From Siniperca chuatsi (lineage: Eukaryota > Chordata > Actinopteri > Centrarchiformes > Sinipercidae), in the NCBI RefSeq assembly GCF_020085105.1, contig NC_058057.1, positions 25,059,082-25,123,081 of the forward strand: a stretch of 64,000 bases of DNA. Reading direction: 5' to 3'. The notes under the pieces are model-generated. The model did no database searches. It was not told the DNA's origin and saw nothing but the letters and a program-made list of their open reading frames with translations. This document shows positions 11,201 through 23,108 of the stretch, in pieces; position 1 is the stretch's first letter, and every line of letters starts with the position of its first letter. A program made the position numbers and the translations under genes.

Positions 11201-14200
11201 TTTAAGGTAAGACTTCTCAGTGTTAAAGCATAGGTTCACATTTTATCAAGTCCGTCTTAAAACATGCACAAATGTACACTAAAACAGTTCTTGGTCGCTG
11301 TAATCACTTCTCCGGTCCACACTGGCAGTGAAGAGATTCCTTCCTAATGTGTTTCCAGTGTAAGAGACGGAGGACAAAATCCAAGCTCAAGTTCAGCTGA
11401 AGATAATTTGAGGCTTCAGCAGTCTGAGTTAGACACAAATAAAGTGGGTATCTATCAAATTTACAGTCTTCTCCATACAACATGTTGATGTTTGTATTAC
11501 TGTCCCTCCACCAGCTCAGCTAGGAAACACAAAGAGGTAATTTTGTACTAAAAACACTGTAACTTTGGAAGATACCCACTAAATTTGTCTCCGACTGCTA
11601 CAGCATCATATTAGCTTCAGTTTAACTTCATAATGCATTTTAAAACAGAGCGAGGACTGTGGATTTTGTGGACAAAAAAAAAGTGAACCTATCCATTTAA
11701 TTTCCTCCGACTGTGCAGCTGCAGTGAAAATGTGGTGTCTGTGGCCATATGCTGTGTCAACCCAGCATCAGTGCAATCACATGATCAGAACTCTATATTG
11801 TCTACCCCCTATGTCTACCCTCTATTTTGTCTGTATTTCAAAATAAGACTGTACTGTTATCGAAGTGGTGTCACCTCTGGTTCTTCCCATGTAGCTGTGT
11901 GGGTTTCCTTCAGGTGCTCCGGTTTCCACCCACACTCCAAAGACTTACAGAAATCAAAATTTCCTGCAAGGGTGAATGCGAGTGTGTTGTCTGTCTGTGT
12001 GTGTTGGCCCTGTCCAGGACGTGCCCTGTCTCTAACCCAGTTGTGAGTTTGAAGGCTCCAGTCCTAACCCTGACCTCTCCTCTGAGATTATCAAATGAGT
12101 CATTTAACTCAGTAAAGGTGGGGTATCCGTTCAGTGCGTGCATAGTACTAATAGTAGCTTGATCATGACGTAGACTATGAAGTTGTTTGGTAGCCTATTA
12201 CTAGGCTATGTGAAATGTTGAACAATGATTTGGTAGCATGTGGGGCCCTCTGCTGGTCACTTTAGACAACACTATTTGGGAAGGACCACACAGGCTATTT
12301 CCACATAGAATTAATTAGGCTATTAATTCACGCTACGCAACTAAATAATGTATCACACAATTTTTGGATAAAAGAGAGGCAATTTCATGTGTAAATGAAA
12401 AGAACAAAACAAAAAATGGCCATTCTGTTCTCTTGGTTTTTATTTTGATATATTTACTTTTACTTCCGGGTCACCTGTCTTGCTTTTCTTCATGTCTTCC
12501 TTCAAAAGGAAAAACGAAAAAAGGAATTTGCAAAAAAAAAAACTAATTTGGACCGTTATTTGAATTTGGTTTTTCTTGTTTTTCGAGTCTGACAACAAAA
12601 AAGGAAAAACGGCTCTGCTTCCGTTTTTGACTTTCTGGTGAGAAGAAGTTGGTGCGGAAGTTGTTGATCAGTGCAGTCTAGTAGAAGCAGGATGCGCTTC
12701 TACATTTTCATACTGGACTTTGTCTGCATCATTATTTACCTGTGACATAAAACACAACAAATGAGATTCTGAAAAATTGTTTCAAGGGAACAAAATGTGA
12801 GAGACTGCAGCCTCTGGTCAGATTTTTCAGATCATATTAGATATTTTTAAACTCACATTGTTCTCATTATCAAGTGGTTTTGTGCTCCCTGGAAGAAAAA
12901 GATAATAATAAAGTAGCATTCAAATTCTAAATGTATGATTTATATGAACCAGTTCTACCAAATTATGGTCTGAATTTCCTCACCTCTCGCTCTGATGACA
13001 AGAACAGTGATTACAATCATTAGGATCAGTCCTGCAATTCGCAGAGCCAACATGAAGTTGTTCAGAGGAGACCAATCTCTGGAATCTGTTGAACATGTTT
13101 TAGGAAAAAAACATGTCAGTTTGTAAATAAGAATAATGTTTAATCACCTGTTGGACTACATAATGATAGTGTGACAAATGTTCCTATTGTGAAAATATTT
13201 GATCAACATGTGAAACTTTGAGAAACCAAGAGGCAAAGCTTTGTATCTGCTGGGCTGCATATTATCTTAACTGAATCGGACTTTTCTGGCCGATCGTCTC
13301 TTGTCCTACCTGTGAAGACAGGTGTGTAGTCAGCCTCTATCTCTACATTGTTCTCCATATTAACAAACTGGCAGGAGTATCTCCTGTTGTGGCCACTCTG
13401 ATGCTTCACAGTCAGAACAGAAACACAGTTCATCTGTCCGAGGAACTTGTACCCAACACCTTCACCAAGCAGCACAGTTCCTGTCTCATTCACCCAGCGG
13501 ATGCTGTTCTGCTGACAAGAACCGCTGTATCTCAACAGAGAGCACTCTAATGTGACTTCACCGTCCCTCTTTGGATCAGCGTCTGGTGGAGATGGAGAGA
13601 CTGAGAGAAAAAGAAGTGATAACTTAACGTAAATAATCAGAAAATCTATACGTCAGTCACTGTAAACTGGTGGAAGGGTGCTCACTGAGAGGGTCCCTCA
13701 TGTTAAGGGCCATCCCAAACCAGTGAGGCATTCAGTTCCATGTGAAATGTGAAGTGCTCATGGACATTGTCTTCCCTTGAATGGAAGGGGTGTCCCCATA
13801 ATGCCTGGATTAAAGATGGCTGTTGTTTCCTCCTCCATGTGGAGTGTCTTTCACAGCTGAGGGTGTGAGGGAAGGATCAGTTTTGGAAAGGGCCACAGTG
13901 TAAATTACTCTCCCTTAATAAGAAGGAGGATATAAATAAACAAGTAAACTCATCACTGCCCACCTTAAGCAGCAAACTGACATATCACACTGACAGACAC
14001 CTTGCTTGCTCACTGGCTGGGTTACAAGGAGAGGCCTAGTGGACAGGAAAGGGTGTAAAGATGGAATGAGGTTGAGCTTGGCACAATGCAACATTTTTTA
14101 CCCAAAACAACATGTGCAAAAAGCAGAATTCCCTCTTGATAATCTCAATGAGTTTTCATGGAAATGAGACTCACTTGTCAGAACACTGAGATGTATATGT

Positions 14201-14765
14201 ACATCCTGATCAGTGTCCTGCCGACAGGTGTAGCGACCAGCATCCTCAGCAGTGATGTCGTTAAGGACCAGAGAGCAGCTAGTGTCCAGACTCAGCCTGG
14301 CAGCTCGGGCTGAGCTCTTCTCAACATTTCCATTCACAACCTCACTGAAAGTCTGAGATCGATCTCTGTTGTAAAGCCATGAAAAGATGGAGCATGTTGT
14401 GTCAGACGATGATGCACTGGCACAGGGCAGAGTGACATCATGTCCAGGTACTTTGTAGATAGTGGGTTCTCCACTGACGCCCGCTGGAAAGAAAAGAATA
14501 CATGTTCTGTTAGAAATGACACAATACACATAAAATCATCTGCATGGAGACCAAACACTTAACACGAGGATTTTATTGCATTTAATTCTGTAAAAAGAAA
14601 CAAAAAAGATTGTCCAGTTCTTAATTAGGTTCTTACATTTGCTACCACAGGGAGGGAATGTGTCACCCTCCGCCATCTAGTGGTTGTGTTTATATGAGAG
14701 TAATTTTAATTTATGTGTCAGTTAATTAGTGAATTGTGGGCTCTTTGGGAAATATATACACTCTA
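8290..14765. repeat. Segmental tandem duplication, copy 2
   Basis: Second copy of the unit at 1-7700. It spans the spacer upstream of gene A, its LINE fragment, and exons 2-6 of Ig receptor gene B. At the right end the near-identity stops abruptly inside intron 1 of gene B (about 14765). Beyond that only patchy older similarity to gene A intron 1 is visible, for example 15145-15215 and 15430-15470. The 1.3-kb segment at 4226-5540 of copy 1 is absent; the join is near 12618-12628. Confidence 0.93.
9306..10575 (-). mobile_element. 5'-truncated LINE (L2/Rex-like) reverse transcriptase fragment, copy 2
   Basis: Duplicate of the LINE at 1027-2215, better preserved. A 180-codon open frame at 9576-10118 reads through the post-palm region (SCLDYCNSLY, LHWLNFRIDFKILLITF, LRSSAKALL, WNNLPE), and YADDTQLYLSF lies upstream at 10325-10360. 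The copy at 1027 has lost parts of this region. Frame breaks between the two parts show that it is not active. Confidence 0.82.
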
Positions 14766-16661
14766 CACTGTTAAAACGATAACAAGAACATAACCCCTCA
14801 TAAAACCACAAAGAGCCATTTTTACACAGTTTTTGTACAGATTAAACAAACAAGATATAATGTGTCAATTATTGAGCTCTAGACATGCTGGTAGCTGGAT
14901 TTAGTTTCCTTTGGATGGAGCCAGGCTAGCTGTTTTCCCCTGTTTCCAGTCATCATGCTAAGTTTTATGTACAGATATGAGCATTGGTATCAATCTCCTC
15001 ATCTAACTCTTAAACACATTTCCCCAAATTAACTATTACTTTAAAGAAATGCTTTAGTTGTTTATTATTGTTCATTTATTTAGATACTTAAATGCATACA
15101 GATCAAACATATTGAATATTCAGTCAGTCAGGCTGAGTTTAAAAGAAAGCACAGGGTGTTGGATTTAGAAGACTATTTATTTGTTACTTTTCTCCATGCC
15201 CTTGAGACCATCTGCATTGTGCTGTTATGTATTTATAACAAGTTTTGAGAATTTGACCTCCCTCTGTTATTGATGCTGTACATCAATCCTTTTTTCAATC
15301 CTCACTTTATTTTTTTTTTACTTGTTTTAAATTCTTTCTGCTGAAATCTACGTTCGAGATACTTTCAACATAACTTTTTGCTTTAATTTTCTTTTCTTTT
15401 CTTGTCCTCCACAATTATTGTCTCTTTTTACAGGTCATAAAGGTTGCTCAAGCTTATCAAAGTGGCTGCTAAATCTGGCTAATTTAACTAGTGGCTTGTA
15501 GCAGTTATCCAACAGTACCCATAAAGTAACATGAAGCCGGGTGGAAAATGTTGTAATTTTCCCTTAACGCCACTGGATGGCAATGTCACTTATATCACAT
15601 TATTATATCACTTATATACACATAGACTGAATATGAAAAGGTACATTTGGGCACAATCACATTGTGGAGGCAGACCAGGAGATGGAAACCCATTTTGTTA
15701 ACTACAGCACTTCAATGAGACACTGGACTTTTTTCTGAGGGTAAATATCATATATAATGTGGCTTCTGCATGAGATATCAAGTGATGAACAATGAAAAGA
15801 GATGTGTACAAGCACATTATCAGACTCATGTGAGATTGTGTGTTGTATGTCAGGAGAAAACCCAGTGTCTTGCCTGTAGCCTGGACCTGTTGGAAACCTG
15901 TCATGGCTAAGGCTGACTTTTATCGTCACTTTATGGGTCAGTGTTACATCACTGTTGTGATGATGTAACTTCTGACACCTATATTTTTCCTTATTCTCAT
16001 TTAGACATTTAATCTAGTCTGGTGTTATTCTATATTCCTCTTGCTGTCAACAAAAGACCAAACCAAAAAATGTGTTAGTCTGTCTCTCAGTGTCTTGCAA
16101 CTTCCCTGTCTGTGGCTCTCAGCCCCACGCCCACTAGTTCCTACTGAAGATGTAAATCTTTAAAAACACATAACATACATAATTTTTAAAAAGGCACACC
16201 AATCCCCTAAAACAGCTGGGTATTGTAGTTTTTAGCAAACGTTATTCAAACAGGAGAAAATAGTGCATGTTGGGCAATATGTCCAGCTGCACTATCCAAG
16301 GAAAAGTCAAAGACGGTCGGTTTTAAAAGACAGTTGTAATTGTTACAGTGGAGAGGAGGAAGTATCCCCTACTGCTATAGTTATCTACAAGTACTGTGTG
16401 CCAAGCACTATACCATACATTATCTGATTTCAAAACCCTTTTGTTATGTCATCGACAGAATTCGCCGATTAAAGGTTCAGAATAAGGAACCCAAAGATAT
16501 TTTTGATTCCTGTGCTGGTTGAATTTTTCCAGGTTATAATGATAATAACGAAAGTTTACATTTTGTAAAAACTAAGATAAACACTTCGATAACTAAAGAA
16601 AATCAGAGCAATTACCTTCGAACTGAAGCATAAAAATGACGATTAATTTGAGTGGAGCCAT
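12668..16661 (-). CDS. Ig-domain immune-type receptor, copy B, with ITIM-like tail
   Basis: Intact paralogue of copy A, 283 aa. Exons on the minus strand: 16616-16661 (signal peptide MAPLKLIVIFMLQFE), 14175-14483 (V-like Ig), 13310-13600 (C2-like Ig), 12984-13085 (transmembrane), 12857-12888 and 12668-12739 (cytoplasmic tail, stop TGA). All junctions are GT-AG and in phase. The tail contains KVQYENVEAH. VQYENV fits the ITIM consensus (I/V/L/S)xYxx(I/V/L), so recruitment of SH2 phosphatases and an inhibitory role are inferred. A membrane-embedded arginine near the start of the span could instead pair with an acidic adaptor. Exon 1 and most of intron 1 are much more diverged from copy A than exons 2-6, which suggests a mosaic history. 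Teleost families with this layout include many uncharacterised immune receptors; ligand unknown. Confidence 0.83.
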
Positions 16662-19499
16662 TCTCTGTCTGTTCTCTGGAAACAGGCGATGTTCTGTAAG
16701 GCTTTTTGTCTCTGTTACAGAACTGTATGTAATGATGAAATATCCTTTTGGTGGTTGAGATTCTCAGTATATACTAGTTGTGAAAGAGCATCAGTCTGTC
16801 TAAAATATCCAGACAATATGATGGGAAATAATTTCTGTAGGTGTCTGTATGTGTATATCCTTCAAGCAGCACCATGTGTTCACACTCCACGCAACATGGG
16901 GGTACGACAGCAAACTGGTTTATTTCACTCATCAAAATGTATTCATGGAAAAACCACAAGGTCAAAAAAAAAAAGTCACAGACGTCTTGAGGAAGATGTG
17001 GGCTGTATTGTTCAGACAATCATTACGCAATCACCTGTATCTAAGAGCTACAAAAGGCACGATGAAACATTTACAGCAATTTACTTCCTTAAATGTACTT
17101 TTTGATGTACTTTTGTCAGTTACTGTAATAGTACTAATTACTAATTAATTCTATCACATTTTTAACATTTTCAGGCAAGCAGCTCTGAGAAATTGACTAA
17201 AATATAAAGGATGAAACCTGGGGTCATTTTGTTTTCTAAAAACACACATGGAGCAGTTTCTAATATATCATCATTATTTTCTGTGTTGGTCCAATGTCAC
17301 TCAGGTGAAAAGCTTGTATCTCCAAAATGTAAAAGTTTGAAGAAAATGGTTGCTTTAGCTTGACAAAACTGTGTATTTATTCTGCAATATCCAAAAGATT
17401 TATAGACAGTTTATGAAATTAAGTGGTTGAAAATGTGTCTATACTTATGGAGGCGCATGTAGTCCTTCAACCGTCATCAAAACTGACATTTTCAGTGACT
17501 GGATAAAGAGGAAATTTGTGTTTGCATTGTGTGAGAAAACAACATGAAGACTCAAAGACCTAAAATGCTTTTATTGTGATTTTACCCAATGTCTTGATTT
17601 CAACTGAAATGTACAGAGTAATGTCATCTGCATATAATGTGATTTCAGTATTTATGACAACAGACAATGTTCTCCAACATCCCACAGTGTATGGGTTGCT
17701 TATAAAATTACTTAAAATCCAACATCAGCTTCTCAGATGAATGAAATTGCATTTTTAAATAGTGAGAAACATTTAGACAATCTGCACAAATTTAAGTATC
17801 TCCACTGCAGTTTGAGTCAGTATACATCAAGGATTAAAGAATAAGGCTGTTGATATTCTCTGTTTTTCTTACTGTCAGCAAATCCCATGAAAAGACAAAA
17901 ATCAACTATAAATGTATCTACTTACAAATTTTGTGTGTGTATCACAGCCTGATATATCTTCTTCCTCTGAGCCATAGAGCTCCATTGTTGTCCAAAAACG
18001 ATTAAAAAGACATCAATGAGCCACACTGTTGCACTGGGTGACATGTTCCTTCATTACCATGAACACACACACACTGTAGTTTATTCTGACTCAGTCCCAC
18101 ATACACCGTCCTGCTGCCCCAAATACTCACTAGAGCACCAAATGTGGAGTAATCTGTCGCTAAAAATAGTCCCCAACAAATGCACTATTTCCTCCTATTT
18201 GAGTAATGTTTGTTATAAACTACAGTGACCAGCTGTTTAAGGAAATTTCTGAGCCTTTTTTTGATCATTAAAGTATATATTTGTGACCTGTTTTTTTACT
18301 TTTTTACTTAAAACCTCAGTAGAAACCAATGGGCTAGGGGCTGAGTGCCACAAATGGGGTAGGGAAGTAGAAAAGTATTGAGAGACGGATTAACACATTG
18401 CTGGTTTTGGTCTATTCATGGGATTTGTTCACTTTGAGAAACACATAGACAAGCCTTATCCTTTAAGAAAGTGCCAGAATAACAGCTGTCTGGAAAACAC
18501 ACAAATGAGGCATTCTGCTTTTGTGAATATCAGTTTGACCTCTGCCATCAAGTTGTTGTGCGTCAGATACAACGTAAAAAATGGTTGGTCAAACATGAAA
18601 CTGAAGATACATTTTTACAAATGCAAATTTGAAGTATGAAAACACATGTCATGAAATGTCTCACAGGTTACATCAAACAAGTTGAATTCTCAGTATCTTT
18701 CAGACCAGAGAACCATATAATATTAACCCTTTCATAATTTTACTCAATGCTATTTGCTATACTTCATTAACAGAGATTAATAAACAGCCTAACTTGACAA
18801 GACAAATCAATGATACAAATATAATGACCATATGTCAAGACTTTAGTGCTCTATAGAAGTTCCTGTTATAGAAATTAGAGAATAAGAAAACAAAATAATG
18901 CATCAAACATTCCTAAAGTTTTACACCTAAAATAGTTTCAAAGGTTTGAAAAAAATAGGACCAAATAAATATTTTCAACCAAAAAGATGTGAAACAGAAG
19001 ATTTAACAGTGGTTTGGAACATGCTACCATGTTAAAGGTATATTAAAAAAGTAAAGGGTATGTTATGACAAAATAAGTAAAATGCCTCTCTGCTGATGCT
19101 GTACAGTCAACACTGATTAATATTCTGAGGCCTCGTGTGACACACAGAGAGGTGTGATAACTAATAATTTCCTAAAATAGCATGTCATTTTCAAATGCCA
19201 TTAATTAATAAACAGTTTCTTTGATGATTAATTTTGAAATGTTGCAAACCTTTTAGTCTGGACAGTAACTAACACAAACACAGTATTGCTAAAACAGAAT
19301 GGTCTTCAAAGCTGAAGTTGTGTGATGCAATTTTACAGTTTCCAGAAGTAGAAAAAAAGGTAGCTGACATGAAGCTTGTCGGGGTGAAGATGATAAAGTC
19401 CCATTTGAAAAGGGGTGGAATAGCTGCTATTCATTGAAACATAAAAGCCAAAATAAGGAGCCCTAATTTTATTTTTTTTACCAAAGAAAAACCTGGCTG
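16662..19499. other. Spacer upstream of gene B, no gene recognised
   Basis: The first 150 bases (16680-16830) show weak similarity to the region upstream of gene A (8260-8360), consistent with old paralogy of the promoter region. The rest is AT-rich with only short chance open frames. An AATAAA on the minus strand near 17571 hints at the end of another minus-strand transcript, but no exon was found. Confidence 0.5.
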
Positions 19500-20106
19500 T
19501 TTATAGAACGGTGTAGCCCCTCATTCGTCCAGGAGTGTTCCATCATAGAAAAGGTTTCAGTCGTAGTCATCTGGACACTGTTTTCAGAATCAAGACGTTT
19601 CGGCTCCCATCCGGAAGTCATTCTCAATTGTGAAAAATGGTCTGAGAACTCAGAAATGTAAGCTACTCTGTGTTGCTTAAGCCCTGCCCTCAGGAAGGAG
19701 TCCTCCTGAGTTTCTGCTGTTTACCCTGCCTAGTTTCACCTGAAACTGACCTTCTTTTGTTTCCATGATGGCCCAGTAATCAGGCCTATTGTTTTCTGGC
19801 TGCACCTCCCTCATCACTGTTAAGTACCTGATTAGCATATGATTGGCTTGGCCATGGTGAAAATACACTGTGATAGATCATTGGCAGATTGAATCTCAGA
19901 CCACCATTTCTGTTTAAAGAGGGGTTTTCTTTTTTCACAAAAATGGCTTCTTTGCTTCTTTTCAAACCAACTCTTCTCTCTACTTAGAATCTTCACCTCA
20001 CTGTCTTCAGACCATTTTTCACAATTGAGAATGACTTCCGGATGGGAGCTGAAACGTCTTGATTCTGAGTGTCCAGATGACTATGATTGAAACCTTTTCT
20101 ACGCTG
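19500..20106 (-). mobile_element. Penelope-like element remnant with inverted terminal copies
   Basis: The minus strand of 19500-19975 matches the 3' part of the Penelope-like element at 51180-51605, including the end of the GIY-YIG protein and its downstream terminal segment. At 20010-20106 part of the same terminal segment recurs in inverted orientation (compare 19540-19630 with 20010-20100). Head-to-head terminal segments are typical of Penelope-like insertions. The copy is strongly 5'-truncated and has no open frame. Confidence 0.75.
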
Positions 20107-20972
20107 GCTGTTTATAGTTTTTTTTTATTTTAAATAAAAAAAAAATCATCTACAAAAAAAATGTACTTATAAATTTGACTTTAAGCCTAAAAAAAATGCT
20201 TATCTGTTCTGCCAGATGAACATCAAATAAACAACTTAAAACACATCCAGTGTAGGCAGGGTGTCAATTTTAAAACTGTAAAAGTTGGCAACATACATTC
20301 ACACTAAGTAAAAAAGTATACTTTAAGTTATAAATGGGTAAAGAAAGCTACAAAAACCAGAATTCCTTCTACAAGACAAACTTTTATACAACAAAAATCA
20401 AATGAAGAGATGGATCTGAAAATAAATTAGTATCTTTTTCTTTTATGGAAATAACTGAACACTTTTGTGCTTCTCCTGTCCACTCTGCTTGCTTTGTTAC
20501 TACTGTAGAAAACCCCACAAGATGGCGCTATTCCTCTGTCATGTCTGCACATCTCACAAACACCAGCTTGAGTGAGCTGTGACATACAGACTCAGTGTAA
20601 TAACGGACAGGAGTCAACATTAAAAACACATTTGAAATCATGCATTTGAGTATAAAACTTGAAGTTGTGCGTGTGTTTCTTTTTGTGCACATTCAGTTTG
20701 GTCCATTGTGGTTTGTGTAGGAAAACACTGCAACACTGTTGTGTTGTCGGTAAGCCATTGTACAAGCCAGGCATGTTTTCCATACATATTCTATTTTACT
20801 ACAGCAGATAGTAATTTCTCTGTCATAATCTCCTTTAACCCTATTAGAGCCCAGTGATGGTGTCATCAAAACAAGTTTAACTTCTCTCCATCAAGACCTT
20901 ACAGAACCGTTTGCTGGAACTTATTGTGATGGCAACTTTTTCACATTAAGATTTGGACTTATAATAAATTAC

Positions 20973-21722
20973 AGGTTCAGTGTGTAACATTTAGGAGGAG
21001 CTATTGGCAGAAATGGAATATAATATTTATAAGTATGTTTTCATTCAGTATGTTTTCATTCCCTTAGAATAAACAGTTTTTATCTACATAGGGAGCGGGT
21101 CCCATGGATGTATAAAGAGAACTGGATACAGCGTCGAAGGCGGGACCCTGTTCATTTCACCCAGATCTTCCACATGTGTGTGGCCCATAGAACAAGCACA
21201 CTAGAGACTCTGCCGGCCAAGCCGGCTAACTTCCGGTTTAGCCCCCCACTAACTTGAATGAGGATAAAATGATTTAATCATGCGGCTCTTCTGGACTTTC
21301 CAAATGATCGGACCAAATGGAGCAAATTCTGATAGTAAAACGAGTCATTTCGCGGGAGTTGTGACACTCAAAAAAATTTATCCATCGTTTTACAGCCGCT
21401 TCTTGTAAGCCTATTGGACCAGTGTGCATCATGTGACGGACCCAAAAATGTAATTCCATGGTTTGGCCACTATGTCAAATTGGCTTCAAAGCCCGGAGCA
21501 CCATGAAGGTCGCCATGTTGCACCGCCATGTTTCTACAGCAGCCCAGAACGGACAAACCAAACATTGGCACTAGATAGGGCTGTTTGCATTTTTTTCAAG
21601 TTTTGTGGCCACTGTAGTTTCTCCTACATGCTTGGAAGGGGAGGGTGAGGCGAGCGGTATTCCAATGGTTGCAAACTGCAATTTCACCGCTAGATGCCAC
21701 TAAATCCTACACACTGGACCTT
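20973..21722. mobile_element. Non-autonomous DNA transposon (MITE) carrying a nested insertion
   Basis: The ends are imperfect terminal inverted repeats: 'caggttcagtgtgtaacattt' at the left and the complement of 'aaggtccagtgtgtaggattt' at the right. The interior contains teleost MITE-like blocks at 20990-21100 and 21475-21700 with no coding sequence. Between them, about 21103-21470 looks like a second, unrelated non-coding repeat inserted into the first. I recognise both as widespread teleost repeats but cannot assign a superfamily with confidence. Confidence 0.62.
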
Positions 21723-23108
21723 AAATGAATAGAATTACTTTTACATTTACAATTACATGAATCATAAGCATAGTGTTTTGATTCTTGGTATCAGTTATGT
21801 CAGGAGCCCTTCACAGCAAGTAAACTGTTGTAAATGGCCTCTACTTACCTTCCCCTTCCTCCTTGCCTCAGTCATTTGTCATGAAAGAACTGACTTGTTA
21901 TCCTGCGTTTACTGAGCTTTTTTTTTTGCTGTACCAGGTAGGCGCAGTCAGTCACAATGTAAGAACTTAACTCCACCTATTTATGGATCCCAGCAAATAA
22001 AAAGCACATTCACAAATACAGTAACCTGTGTCAAAAAGAGAAGCTGTAAATAAACACCTGTGAGGATTCCCACATGATTTTAGACAGTGTCAGTTGAGTG
22101 AGCTGCGTTTACTTTCATGTACTTGTAAAAGTCTAGACCTCCTTGGACTTACTGTCATATCATTTGTGACAAAGTCCGCCCACTATTATGCCGACTAAAA
22201 CAAACCATGCAAAATAATTTGATTCTGCTTCTCCTGTCTAATATGCGCGCAGCATTGTAGGAAAATAAGCATAATTTATGCCGACTATCGTTATTCAAAA
22301 CAAATTTCAGATGTGCCGTCATCTTCAATAATCATCATAACAAGTGTCGTAAGTAAAGAAGAAATCAAATGAAGCAATATTAACAACATTTACATGTGCT
22401 TCACAGCTTCAGTCCAGAGCATGAAGGCATAATTCAAGTAAACTCAGGAAACGTTGGCCCTGTGCAGTAGCTGCAGTACAAAACCAAACAGAATGGCTCT
22501 CTAGTTCTTCCTCCCAGACACTCCAAATAAAGAACTTCCCATGCTGTTATGATCCATCAAGAATTTAGAGAACAGCAAACTTTGTGATGGTGATCTAGGA
22601 ATTGGAAGCTTGTTTTACCAGCCAGTTTTCCTTTGAAACTGGATTTTCAAGTGCCATGATTGACCTACAATACAAATAAAGTGCAGTGGAGCTTCTTCTG
22701 CATGTCATTGCTTGCATACTCTGTTTTCCAATCGCCAATGACCTTTCCAGGATGAAACGTTCTGTCAATTGGAGGTAATGCTTCTTCTATGCAAGTGTTT
22801 GTGAGCACGAGGGACCTACTGCAGAGGAGCTCTGAAGGAGTCAAACAGCTTGGGGGGAGCGTTGACCAACTTTCTCTGTGCCTTGTTGGTCACCCACCTG
22901 GCTTGAATCCACAGTAGATTGTGGCTGTGCTTGATTAAGCTGGAGGCTCACCCAGAGCCTCCAGCGAACCAATTATCGAGGACATTATGCTTGGCAATAA
23001 AAATCAAGTGCACCTTTAGGTACTTCACATAGAGTGTGGTGCCAACATGTATCCCAGGGCAGCAGGGAGACCTTCTTAGTTGTCCTGCGATCCAGTGACT
23101 TGGCAGGG
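21723..23108. other. flvcr1 3' UTR and downstream spacer
   Basis: AT-rich, with no coding sequence beyond chance open frames. The part next to 23108 should be flvcr1 3' UTR, but I could not choose a polyadenylation signal with confidence. Confidence 0.4.

Noticed and set aside
16689-17148. Two overlapping frames of 138 and 99 codons
   Set aside because: They lie in the diverged upstream region of gene B, with no motif and no matching frame upstream of gene A.
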